DNA from: Ficedula albicollis
Lineage: Eukaryota > Chordata > Aves > Passeriformes > Muscicapidae
Direction: 5' to 3'
DNA length: 64,000 nt
Assembly (NCBI RefSeq): GCF_000247815.1
Contig: NC_021681.1
Span: 23,134,789 to 23,198,788 of the forward strand
Shown here: in pieces, positions 52,273-64,000 of the stretch
Layout of the letters: each line of letters begins with the position of its first letter
How positions within the stretch are numbered: position 1 is the stretch's first letter
Program-made: the position numbers and the translations under genes
Notes under the pieces: generated by a model
Seen by the model: only the letters and a program-made list of their open reading frames with translations
Database searches by the model: none
What the model was told of the DNA's origin: nothing

Positions 52273-53871
52273 CACTATTTTAGGATGGGATATGATGAAT
52301 TGTTTAGTTACTCACGATATGTTTGTCCCAATCATTTATCACACACAAATCCATGGGTTGAGGACAGAAGCATTTCCCTCCTGGTGGGAACAGACTCTCC
52401 CAGCTTTTACAAGACTCTGTGCTTTTCACAAAGATCCCTTGCCTTCTTAATGGCAAGGTATCAGCTTCCCAGGCTGACCTTAATGAGAGCAAGGTCTACA
52501 ATAATAAACCTGTTATGTGTCATAATTTTACAGCAACCTTTTTCAGAGAGAAGCACAGAAGTGGAAGAACACCACAGAACTCACCTCCCTTATTCCTGTG
52601 CTCCTCATCCTGAGCTGCCTACACCTGCTACCTTTCAAAATCTAAACTAAAACATTACTATGGATTTTGCATGACCAGAAAGAAAATCCAGTCTCTGTCA
52701 AAGGGGGAACTTCCCTTAGAGCTGCTCCTGTTTTTATGGCCACAACACCTTAACTTTCTTTGGCTGATTTACTTCAATGGAAAATAACCCCTCTTAAGTG
52801 ACATAGATCTGGCCAAAACTGAGATGCTGGAATATACTTGTAGGGACATTTGTCACTGTATTATTGATCTTGGTTTTCTTCCCCATCAGGCCTCATATCT
52901 CCAAGCTTTTAAAGAAATGAAGTGGATGTCTGTCTTTCAGCATCACCTTCACTTGTTTGTGAGGGTTCCACAGACATGGGAACTCCCCTGGTCTCCCCAT
53001 CAATTTTTAAAATTAGAGACTCTAATAATGTGGCTGAGAATGGACAATTCTTAAAATAATTATGTAAATCTTAATAAAATTTCTCTCCAAAGAACAAATA
53101 CTTGATTTTTTTTTTAAATAGTTTTTAAAAATTACATGCCAAAAGTAACGTGGGTGAGAAACAAATCCCCATCTCACTACAGCATTAAATGCTCTGCATC
53201 TGTGATAAGATCCACCTTCTGGACCAGATTTTGAAGAGGTCCAGTCATTGTCATAAACCAGTAATGAGTGCATGGAAATGGTAGGATGAGTTGGCATTAA
53301 TGACAAGATGGCAATGCCTTTTGGAGGGTTTTTTTTCTTAGAATCTACATTCTCACCTATATCCTTGTTACTTTAGCTGGAGAGTTTGCTCTAGACAACA
53401 AAGCAGCTGTTGTAAAATATCCACTGCTAATACTTTAATTATAGCCACATCATCATTAACTTGTGCTCCCTCAATCTGCTGCCTCCACCTGCTATTGTTA
53501 AGTTTATATTTATCTTATTATTGTATCTGGGAAATAAATTATCTTCCTGCTATGTAGCTTTACACTGCTCAGCAAAACAGGAGCCCGAGCATGATCAGGT
53601 CTTTCACACACTACCAAAAGAGGAGAAAAATATCTTTTGAGTTCTCTTTCAGTTTTCTCTAAGGCTACTGGCATGTGATGCAATGACTGAGGAACTCCAG
53701 CCTGCAGGTTAATGCACTTTCACAAGGAGAGAAGCAAAGAAGTTCATAAACACTTCATAAAGCCCACAGGCACTGATGAAAAGCAGAATATACATCAAAT
53801 AGAAAACCTTGTTCAGGATGCCAACCTCTTAGCAGGTAGGCACTGCCTATTTGAACAGGTATTTTTTGTGC
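52273..53871. other. Non-coding stretch
   Basis: Nothing recognised. Overlapping open frames at 52130-52650 are random-looking and overlap the CR1 remnant at their start. Confidence 0.5.
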
Positions 53872-54397
53872 TGGTTTAATGAAGCAACTTTTGCTAGGTG
53901 TTCAAAGAAAAATCACTGTCTCTTCATTCTGCCTTATTATCAGAGCCTGTTGATCAGTGAAGTGGAAGCTCTTTTGGTCCTCTGGGTCACAGCAGGAAGC
54001 CAACACACAGCCATGAGCTGATTGAAAATCTGAGATACAGGCTTTGGAGCAGCTCCTCAACAAAGGTATAGTTTTAGAAACAGTGACAGACTGTCTGGAG
54101 CTGGAGAAAAAATTGTCACACATGACAACCTCAGCACATGGTTTAATGAAGCAACTTTTGCTAGGTGTTCAAAGAAAAATCACTGTCTCTTCATTCTGCC
54201 TTATTATCAGAGCCTGTTGATCAGTGAAGTGGAAGCTCTTTTGGTCCTCTGGGTCACAGCAGGAAGCCAACACACAGCCATGAGCTGATTGAAAATCTGA
54301 GATACAGGCTTTGGAGCAGCTCCTCAACAAAGGTATAGTTTTAGAAACAGTGACAGACTGTCTGGAGCTGGAGAAAAAATTGTCACACATGACAACC
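53872..54397. repeat. Large two-copy tandem duplication, 259 bp copies, period 267 bp
   Basis: The block starting tggtttaatgaagcaac at 53872 recurs at 54139. I see no difference across about 259 bp, with an 8-base spacer between copies. Both copies carry the same minus-strand open frame ending EETVIFL. That frame has no recognised function and no splice context, so I treat it as non-coding. Such identity implies a very recent event or an assembly duplication. Confidence 0.95.
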
Positions 54398-57300
54398 CCA
54401 CCACCAGTCCCTGACACCTCACCTGTGAGCTCACTCATAAAACCAGGGAAAAATCGAGAAAACTTTCTGAAACTCTCTCTAGACAACAAAATTACTTCAA
54501 ATTTCCCCCAGACAACAAAAATACTTCAATTAATCTCTATTCTGATAGACTGTTTCTGGGCATATTTGTAAATGGCCTAGGGAACTATAATTAAGCAGTT
54601 AACTTGATGAACAGCTGCACTTTTTTGAAAGCAGTCATTAAAAGTAAGGACAGAGTTACCTGCCTCATTGTTTAACAAGATCCATTAGAATAAAAACATG
54701 AAATAGTAACCCTGGAGGAAAAATAATTCTTCATAAAATATTAGATGGTTGCATTTGGTTTCCCCACAGAGTTTCTTTCTAGGCTCCATATTTCTTTGGA
54801 AAGAAGGCAGCATCTCATTAGTGCTCCTGGTCTTTTCAAAGAACAATGCTCGTGATTTAGCTAAAGAGAAGACATCCCAAGGAAGTGGGTGACCTCTAAA
54901 CCCTCCTTGGAAATAAAAATTCATGAAAGACATGAATGGGTCCCAGCCTCCTGGAATTCTCAATGAAAACAATATTACCTAAAGTATCAGGATGTCACAC
55001 AGTCACAATAGAGGTCTGTTATTCAGAAAATATTTCATCTTGAGTGGTTTTCTAATGCTAACTTATAATTACTAAAAATTGTATTCATTTATTAAAGCTA
55101 TACATGCATCAGAACAAACGATTTTGATGCTTGTCAGGGTTCAACAGAAAAACCCCAGCAATCTAAGTTGTTTCAGTTTTGGAAAATAGTTGGCTGGAAC
55201 AGACAGAAATATTTTAGTTTCTTTGTAGCCAATAGTTCTATCAAGCTGCTATAGAAGCAGATAAAAGTACCTGAAGATATAGCTCATCCTTATTAAGCTT
55301 CATGGAAAAATTCTACTTATTTCTAATATATTCTATTGTATTTATTTTTTGTATGACCTTGGTTAGGAGTTAATGGGAAGACTCTACTGATTTCCACTCA
55401 GGATAGTTCCAGAATGTTCCTACAGGGGACATCAAATCCCAGTGCAAGAGAAGCATCATCACTGTTATTTTAAAATATCAGTTCACCTTATTTAACAGAG
55501 TCAACTTCAGTGGCATCCAAAGTCTCTTCTCTGTTCAAACACAAAAAGAAATTAATTCAGTAAAAGAAAAATAATCAGTCAAGAGGTCAACCTTTCATTA
55601 CAGGGACAATTAGAGCCTGATCTATTCCCAAAGTAGCAATGGCAAGACTTAAGAGTATTTGGCTCCCACTGAAGACAGAAGGGGTAAAGAAGCCCTGACC
55701 TGGATTCACATTTGCAGGTTTGTTTCTATTTATGGTGTCATTAATCTGGAGGGGGAGGACCTGTATTTCAGCTTTTAGCTTTGGACAGGTTTGGTTTAGG
55801 GTCTCATTTCTGCCCCACTGCACTTGACTCCAGCTGAACACTTGATTATTTACCACTGCCACACAGTAAATGAAAAACTACTTTTCTGGAGATGAGAAAA
55901 ACAGTTTGCCCAGAGAGGGTGTGGAGTGTCCCTGGCTGTAGATATTCCAGAGCCACCTGGAACAACCCTGTGCTCTGGGATAACCCTGCCTGGGCAGGAC
56001 TGGGACCAGTGGCCCACCCTGACCCATTCTATGAATTCACTTTGAAGGCTGTGAACAGCATTTTACAACCCCGAAAGTCTCATTGTCAAAGCTCACACAC
56101 CCCAAAATGAGATCCCAGATGGTTTTGGTGCCAGCATCTCTGAAAAGCCAAGCTCCAGGAGCCGCCTGTCCTTCAGAAAAGGGAGCAGGTTACCATCAAA
56201 CACATACTCTGATGGCAAGGGTTAAACCCTGCAGGGACCAGCACGCAGGAGTCCCAAAAATAACTTAAGATAGGGGAATTTGGCTTCATTACTGCTCTTT
56301 TCACCAAGTCATACGTCCCCAAACAGTGAACAGCAACGTGCCTCGGTTTCTCTCACTTATGACCCAGTTTATACAACAGAGCTGCTTGCAGATGGGGTGC
56401 TCAGGGTGTGTCATTTAAAATCCATGAGTGTATTGATGTCTGTAACTCAGCCCGGAGAGAGCAGAGGCAGACAAAGACAATTTGGCACCCGGCCCTGCAG
56501 TTCTGGTGCCTCTGCAGCACTTTGGGTGAACCGAGGAGCTGCAGCAGATGAAGCTGCATTCTGCACCTCCCTCGTGCTGCAGCAAAAAAAAAAATATCCC
56601 CAAAGTTCTAACCTTGTGTGAGCACGAAAGGTTAAACAGGCAAAATTCAGGGGACATAATGAGAGACTGAAGGGAGGGAAAAGAAACCTTCCTGGACGAA
56701 GTATTCTCTGCTTCTGGAGCAGATAACCAAGGATCACACAATCTGCCCCCAGAAGATAAAGTTTCCAGTGCCTGTTCAATGCAAAGGCTTCTGCTTGTTC
56801 AGCACAGTATTTTTTCTTGTATTTGTTTCCCCTAGACCTTGGTGATCTTTCCTGCATTCAATTGCTCGGCTCCATTTCTCATCACGCTGCATGACACAAA
56901 AGCAACTATTCAGGACTTGGAGGTGCTGAAACTCCTTATCTCGAATTTTGAGGACAGATTACACTAACCTCACTCACACTGAGCAGTATTTTGTACAAAG
57001 TGTATGTGCCACCAAAGTCCCTGAGAATATGGCACAACAGGAGCAGAGATTCACAAAGGATGGAAATGTTTCCACGGCACCTCGTGCTGCCTGATAAATA
57101 TACCAATGAAGTACAAAATTTAATGCATACTGGAAGTCTCTGACATTTATTACCCAAAAAAATTTTGCATAATAAAATCCATACTTGCACCAGAAGAGTA
57201 AGGCAAGATGCATTTGTAAAAATCTGCTCAAATTAACTGTTCTTACAATGTTTCTCTCTGCCTGGATTGAAAGATCTTGTAGTATTCTGACCAAACCCAA

Positions 57301-58115
57301 AGGGGAGGGTAGACCTTTCTTGCTTTGGAACAGATTCAGGTGCCAAACCACAGGGATTGCTTTGGCTCTAGAAAACCACGTCTTCTGAATTTCCTCTCCT
57401 GGCAAGAAATACAAGAAGTAAAAATCAGGAATAAAAAGGAAATACGATGTCGTTTCCAAGAAAGCAGAATTGCAGGACCTCATCTGTTAAATACCAGAGA
57501 AGTGGGGATGAGCAGAGTAAGCACTTGTGGGCACAGAGAGGCTTCCCAGAGCTTTCTGTCACAGATGGAGCCAGGCTGGAGACATCCAGCCTGCCAAGGT
57601 CAGGCTGGCAGCAGTGCTGCAGGGCAGGGCCACAGCCCAGCCAAGCACAGCAGGAACGAGCTGCCCAGCAAAACTCCCACCCCGACCTACAAGCTGTGCC
57701 CATCAGTGTCTGCAGGTGGAAAACGAGCACGGGGATTTTGCATTGATGCTCACTTGTTCAGGCTTTGTTCAATCTGTCGACAAATTGCTTCTCCATCACT
57801 CTGCCCTGAATCCCTGGCAGAGCAGCTTATTGTGCTGAAGATGAATTTTGCACTCTGTGCACTGTACCTGCCCCAGAAATCCCTCCAGCTCCCTCACAGA
57901 TGTTCACAGATGTGGCCCTTCTCAGCCCCACACGGCAAACAAAGCAGAAGTTTTAGCTGAGCAGAGGAGCCAAGAGAGACCCAGGACTCCTGGCACCCGC
58001 AGCAGCCACAGAAAAGCTCTGGAGGCCACCTTTGAACTGAAACCATCTGGGGAGGAGTACACTTTGTCACAGCATTTCCTCCCCTGCGCTGTTTTTTCGG
58101 TTTCCAGCTTCACAA
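54398..58115. other. Non-coding stretch with a GC-richer segment
   Basis: No gene recognised. At 57325-57960 the plus strand has a 211-codon open frame (start MEQIQVPNHRDCFGSRKPRL). Other frames on both strands are also open there, which points to a GC-rich, stop-poor segment rather than selection on one frame. Confidence 0.45.
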
Positions 58116-58520
58116 ATTAACCAAAATTAGTACATGGCCCAACCAAGAGGTTTTGTTTTTTTTTCCCTCATTGATTAACCAAAATTAGTACATGGCCCAA
58201 CCAAGCGGTTTTGGGTTTTTTTCCCTCATTACTTAATCTCTTAATCAGCTACCAGAGCTTATCTGCTCCAGAGATGAACCTTTTTTATAAAATCCTTGAG
58301 GAAGTTAACATCAGTATTCCTTAAAACAACTTTTTTTAAAGTTACTCTTGAGGAAGTTAACATCAGTATTCCTTAAAATCATTTTTTTTAAAGTTACACT
58401 TAATCTCTTAATCAGCTACCAGAGCTTATCTGCTCCAGAGATGAACCTTTTTTATAAAATCCTTGAGGAAGTTAACATCAGTATTCCTTAAAATCATTTT
58501 TTTTAAAGTTACTTTCTTCA
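58116..58520. repeat. Adjacent and nested tandem duplications (periods 58, 167 and 52 bp)
   Basis: A 58-bp unit starting attaaccaaaattag occurs at 58116 and 58174. Next to it, a 167-bp unit starting cttaatctcttaatcagc occurs at 58232 and, partially, at 58399. Inside it, a 52-bp subunit starting cttgaggaagttaacatc occurs at 58295, 58347 and 58462. The order indicates at least three separate duplication events. Confidence 0.95.
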
Positions 58521-59589
58521 AACCTTGGGCTGGGATTCGCTTTCTCATTTGTGTTTTTCAGTATACTCTGAGTAGGACTGTACACAACTTCACAATAACA
58601 AATTTTCTATTTTCCCTGAATTTACTACCATATTCTCACAGCTTTACACACGCCATTAATTTAAATAACTTTTGATTTCTTTGTATGAGGTAAGTAATGA
58701 TGAGAAGTCCAATTAGAGACCAAAGGAAAGCACAGAGAGACACAACCTGACTTTGTCTTAATCAGCCTGTATGAAACCAGCAAAAATATGGTATCATTGA
58801 GAGGTCTCAGCTGTAAGAACCTGTACAAAAGCAAGCAAGGTGCCCACATGGCACAGCAAATTGCCATTTCCAGCACTTCCCACACACTTTGTGCTATGTT
58901 AGCTCAGGTACCAGGAGCAGAGTGGCAAAATTAGCTAAAAAAAAATAGCAACAGAGTCTGGGGGAAATTCCAAGTTAACACAGCTGAGAGCTCACAGCAG
59001 TGAGAAACCATCCCCATCCTGAATTAGTTTGAGCAAACCAGAAAGGGGAGGTAGGAGGTGAAAAACAACAACACAGCAAAGCCAAAAGGACTCTCCAACA
59101 CAGAGCACACAAAGCAAAGCGACAGCCACGGCCTCCTGACTGCCCCAGAGATGCAGCAGAACCCTGCAAGGTTAACAGAGAGTCTTAAAAATTACCAACC
59201 ATGCCTGGAGCTGATGGATTCCTGCACTTTGCAAGAGGGGATTTGTGCAGGCACCTTCTCTGCTGAGCAGCATCTCCCCATCTCCTGAGCAGCACTGCAG
59301 CGATCCCAGAGGAAAAGCTGCTCCCTCAAATTCCTGCTCCCTCCCCTTTTCCAAAACACCAGAGGTTTTGGCTTGGATCCATCAGCCCCTCGTGGAGCTG
59401 CCCCTCTCTGCTCCTCACTGGCACTGCCTGGGAGCTTCCCACGGGCACAGCCCTCCTCCTGGAGCTTGTTCTGCTCCCTCTGCAAATACTGTCCATCATC
59501 TGTCACCAAAGGACACCAATAACCTGGTGCTGTGTAAACACAGAGGTGCTTCCCTGAACAGAGAATGTATACCCACTGGCTCTTTGTGG
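58521..59589. other. Non-coding stretch
   Basis: Nothing recognised. The interval 59192-59640 has overlapping open frames without protein-family features. Confidence 0.5.
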
Positions 59590-59722
59590 ATAAATAGATT
59601 AATGGAATATAGATGCTGCCCTAAAGTAACCAAGCATTAATACAGTGGAAATAAAATAAATAGATTAATGGAATATAGATGCTGCCCCTAAAGTACCCAA
59701 GCATTAATACAGTGGAAATAAG
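59590..59722. repeat. Two-copy tandem duplication, period 66 bp
   Basis: The unit starting ataaatagattaatgg at 59590 recurs at 59656. The copies differ by one inserted c (gctgccctaaag/gctgcccctaaag) and an a/c change. Confidence 0.95.
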
Positions 59723-62234
59723 GACAAAACAATACTGAGCAATGGTCTATACAGTTTTTACCTATCATAAACAAGAAATTAAAGCCTTTGATATACAAGA
59801 AACACTCTTATAGGCTTGAATCCGTTTAAAATGGATTTTGTTTAGAGTCACTTTCAACTCCTACTGCTTTCTTACGAGCCTCAGGACTTCATTTTTAAAC
59901 AAGGAACCCTTTGTGTTCTGTCACACATCCACAGTAGTAAAAGCCAGATGTGAACTGCAGAGTCTCATTAAAAGCATCGTTGCAAAGAGGTGATGGAAGC
60001 TTAGAGGACTTATGACCAAGCAGGGAGGTCTGAGATTCCAGTAATGGCACAAGAATACATTTTCAGAGAATAAGGCTGCTTAATGTGAAACAGCCTTTGA
60101 ACTTTTGAATACCTGTAGTGCTGAGAGCACCACTGTTTGTAACAGAGTGGCAAGGAATAAAGATAACCAGTATTTGTTAGGTTTATTTTACTCTACAAAT
60201 GCTGAACATAATGATGGTTCCCAGTCAAATAAATCCTGTACTCCCAATACTGGTTCCAAAGCTAAATGGCTTTTACCCAGATTACAGCTAATACCTCACC
60301 AGGCTGAAAATAACCCCAATTTACACAAATTGGAAGCCTGAAGTGGGAACAAAGGCAGCTCCCTGCTGGGAAACATTTCCACCAGGAACAGCACGACTGA
60401 GGCACATTTGGTGGTCCAACAGCTTGGAAGGCAACATCCCTGCTCCCATTCTGGGACACACGGGAGGGTCCAGAGCTGATGTTCCACATGCTTCTGTTTC
60501 TCTTCTCACATGCTTACAAGGAATATAAAATAAAACGTGGAACCAGCAGAGTCAGGGCTTTAAGCATGCCTGGGATTTGTGCTGTGGCCACTCTGAATGC
60601 TGCTGATGGGGCTCTCTTGGTGGTACTTAAGAGGATGCACTCACTCTGAAGGATGATGGTGAGGTTCTGGTGAGCACTTTCTTGATGCAAATACTTAAAA
60701 TGCAGTCAAGACAATACTTAGGACAAAAAGATAGGTTAAATTAGCATTGTAAATTCAGCATTCAACTAGTGAAGTCTTCAAACTTTGTGCCCTGTAACAG
60801 TCAAGTTATTTCAGTAAAATAGTCTGCTCCTCCTCACATGGAAACTCCAAGCACCCTGTTTTCCTAGACAGACATTTTATTTCAAATAAAGCCACATCTC
60901 CCCCTTTCCCTCTCTCTGAGGCATAAAAGCATTGCACCAGAGAGAAGCTGGGCAGATTTAGCAGTTCAAACTTATCTCCTCTTTTCGGAACGATGTAAGT
61001 GAATTTAATCCAGAAAAACTCTATCATTAATATGTGCTTACAGGCATTTCCTTGAGCTTTCAAGTTTGTAGAACAGTGTGAGTTATCATATCAAAACCTT
61101 AAGCACCAGGCAGGGAAAATGGGAGCTGCAATGCCTATGATTAAACATTAAGATAAGGTGAGAAAAAAGTTTTATTTCCACACATGTAAGTTCATTTTTC
61201 TTCAAAAAATAAGTGCTAACTTTACCAGCCTCCTGCATGACTCTCCTTGTATTAGTTCTACTAACCATGATTAAAAGGGATGAAGTCCAACTCTCCTCTT
61301 TGTGACTAACAGGAAAAGAAGATATCAGTGATGAAATATTTCCATCCAGTAAACAAAGTGCCAGGGAAATATCAGAGGCACTGTCAGCGCTGGCAGAAGC
61401 AGCAAGGCAGAGATTTCCATCCAACCTCTGCCTCTGCTCCAGCTATCTGAAGTACTTAACATTTTCTTCTACTTCAGAGGAGGCTGCTTGAAAGGAAAAA
61501 TAATTCAGCACTGCCTATGCAGAGAGAGAACAAAACTGTATCTTATTATAGCAAAAACTAGTTTTTTCATTAAAATTACTGTTTCCTAAGTTTCAGATAT
61601 AAAAACTGTCCTGCAAGTACCACTATCAGAAGTGACACAGACATTAAAAAAATTACAGGTATTTAACTAGTGATTCAAATCTAAGGATGATAGAGCACAC
61701 ATAAATTTTAAACTGAAAATCCTTGCTGTTTTTTGTGAGGAGTTATCTAGATCATCTTTTTCAAACAGAAAAAAAAGCAGTTTACTGGCAGCTGTGTATC
61801 AGACACAGCATCATTATTGTTGTTTGTTATCTCCAGCTTGCACAGGCAAAGTATATTAATAAACATCCCCCCTGTCTCCAGCACACTTCCAGTCTGCAAG
61901 TGTTTGCATTAATGTTGTGATAGCTGGGTTGAAAATCCTGCCCAGGGAAGAGACTCCTGACCCAAATGGCTGGACAAATTCCTCCCCTGAGACTTGCCCC
62001 ACTGCACAGAACAGTTCTGAGGCACCTGATAAAACAGAGAGACATCCTTGGGTATGCAGAGAGGGAATGCTGCTGACAGAGACAAATTTCCTACCAACAG
62101 CAGATGAAAGGGAAAGCTCCTGGTGCAGGGGGCATGATCACAGGGCAGAATAGCAAAACACTGATACTCATTCCACCTGAGCCAGAGAAAAGGTGCATTT
62201 GTTTCTGAATAAACGGGGTGTTAGGCATGCAATC
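59723..62234. other. Non-coding stretch
   Basis: No recognisable exon, transposon or RNA gene. Confidence 0.5.
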
Positions 62235-62464
62235 AAAATCTGTAATTAGATACTAATTACAGCAGCCAGGATCTAGTCATGGCACAGTCACTCAACAACC
62301 CAGATCTCCATTTCAAACAAAAGCTCCTGTAGAAAAAATATTTCTGGGGCAAAATCTGTAATTAGATACTAATTACAGCAGCCAGGATCTAGTCATGGCA
62401 CAGTCACTCAACAACCCAGATCTCCATTTCAAACAAAAGCTCCTCTAGAAAAAATATTTTTGGG
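62235..62464. repeat. Two-copy tandem duplication, period 116 bp
   Basis: The unit starting aaaatctgtaattagatac at 62235 recurs at 62351. The few visible differences lie near the end of the unit (ctcctgtag/ctcctctag and atttctggg/atttttggg). Each copy contains the small palindrome-like segment taattagatactaatta. Confidence 0.95.
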
Positions 62465-64000
62465 AAAAAAAAATAAAAGAGAATTGGCACTTTCCAGTGT
62501 CAAGCATCAGCAATTAAAAGCCATTATAACCAGAGGATTTCCTTGCCTGCATAATCATATTCACTCCAATCTGCCTGCTGGCTGTACGAGGGGAGGGTCA
62601 GGCAGGAACAAACACAGAGCTGCACAGGTCAACTCAATTTATTTGGAAGTCTCAGTGGACTTCCAAAATAAAGAATCCTTATGGAGAGGGAATGTGTCAG
62701 CCACATGGATCTGAAGCTAAACATGTTTTGGCTTCAGAAAAGAAGATACAAAAAAAGATCCACAGTGAAGCACAAAAGATTTATATCTCTGGTCACTGTC
62801 AGTCAGGCATTTGATTAATTTTCTCAAACTGACAAGGTGGGAAAAAAAATGAGAGCAAAATAGTTGTTAGCAACTAAATAATTAAATATTAAAAAGGAAA
62901 AAATAATGTGAGGACAGACTCTACTGAAGGTAACAAGAGGGAGCCTGCACTTGACAGTCAGGAAAACTAACATCCAGCCAGTCCCTGGGGTAACTTTTCC
63001 ACTTAAATGAACTGCTTGATAATTAGTTTATCAACTCCATCTGTATTTTCCTAGTTCTCCCATGGTTTTGGTCAAAACAGCCACTGGTTTACTGCTTGGT
63101 CTTACTCAGACAAAAAATTCTAAATCTGCTTTTCCACAGAAACCCAAATTCCAGGTATTCCAGTTATTTCCTTGCATGCACTTTTGAATGGAGGAGCTAA
63201 TTAACAAATTGTTTTGATGTTTTAATGAGACTCCAACTCCTTTGAGGATTTAACTGCAGTGGGGAGAACAGGGCTGCCATGTTTTCTGTCTAGGTATTAT
63301 TTGGAGAGAACAAAAGCTCCTGCCACATCTTCTTTTGCCTACCAGGCACCTCCTTGCTGTCCTGGGAAGTGACCTCCAACTCTGCACATCACTTTTTTGG
63401 TTTTATTTTTAATCCAAGTGTTGCAATTTCCCTTGCTCATGTCCATACAGACTAGGGAAAGCCCCAGTCTGGGTAAGTGGCATTTGCAGCCAGATCTCAG
63501 CACTCTTTCTGCTGCTGCTCCTTCATCTCTGCAACATCAAGTATTTATTTTCTTGCCTTTCCTTCCTTCCAAGGTCCCCAACAGCTCTGTCCCATCAATC
63601 AGGATGTCAGCCTACATTACCCATATGATAAAAATAAAAGCAAACAACTCTCCTTGCATATTGTCTTACATTGTCTCTCACCTTGCAGGACCAGGGACTC
63701 AACTCTCCCTGAACAAAGCTAAATCAAAAAACTCTGTAAGAACTTTGTTGCTACGAAACTCTAAGATTAGGTTGTGGATATGAAAAAAACCACAAGCTAA
63801 CCCGATAAAGATACTAAATTATGATTGATTTTCTACCTGTCCACCATCTTTTACATTTAAGGTGTAATTTTGAGCAGTGAGAAGCAAAATTCTTTTGTAT
63901 TTTCATCAGTCTCAGGACCTCACCCCTAACTGAACTCCATGGTAATGACATTTAAGTGAAACACCATAAAAAAATAAAATACTTTTTATCCCTACAAGAA
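62465..64000. other. Non-coding stretch
   Basis: Nothing recognised. The open frame at 63397-63783 has no family resemblance. Confidence 0.5.

Noticed and set aside
53902..54489. Identical 73-codon minus-strand open frames in both 259-bp copies, suggesting a duplicated exon
   Set aside because: Identity comes from the recent DNA duplication; the peptide matches nothing I know and lacks clear acceptor and donor sites.
55587..55862. 91-codon minus-strand frame with several N-x-T/S sites, considered as a retroviral envelope remnant
   Set aside because: No envelope landmarks, no LTRs and no neighbouring gag or pol remnants were seen.

Overview
This looks like a vertebrate nuclear genome window, most likely from a bird. 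It is AT-rich and almost entirely non-coding, with no operon-like gene packing. It carries several old copies of CR1 LINE 3' ends, including the recognisable ending in which a 'ggttgga...ggtcttttccaacc' block runs into 'gattctgtg' repeats. CR1 is the dominant interspersed repeat of birds and other sauropsids. The species cannot be named from this sequence.

Only one protein-coding piece can be called with confidence. It is a 123-bp minus-strand exon (2039-2161) encoding a single calcium-binding EGF-like module with symmetric phase-1 splice sites. Its parent is some multi-EGF extracellular protein that I cannot name. The following candidates are weaker and each is labelled as such: a minus-strand 24-residue hydrophobic C-terminal peptide behind a splice acceptor (3450-3526), and four short acceptor-bounded open stretches (20900-20993 minus, 25801-25944 minus, 45437-45579 plus, 51946-52006 plus). 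A CpG-dense patch at about 4035-4335 resembles a CpG-island promoter, and a weaker CpG-enriched stretch lies at 14230-15030.

Layout: 1-5 kb holds the EGF exon, a plus-strand CR1, the hydrophobic-tail ORF and the CpG patch. 5-28 kb is intron-like or intergenic DNA with three local tandem duplications and the first long poly-C tract (228 C). 28-45 kb has minus-strand CR1 copies (28.8 and 33.5 kb), a plus-strand CR1 3' end at 44.4 kb and the second poly-C tract (641 C). 45-64 kb is marked by many two-copy local duplications, including an apparently identical 259-bp pair at 53.9-54.4 kb, a shuffled two-module array at 46.6 kb and a nested array at 58.1-58.5 kb, plus two more CR1 remnants.

The two most unusual structures are the pure poly-C tracts. 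Both sit inside a homopolymer (T or A) whose flank is repeated on each side. This fits poly-G/poly-C sequencing or assembly artefacts better than real biology. The other window-wide pattern is a set of about nine direct duplications of 58-267 bp period. I found no new defence, RNA or mobile system here.
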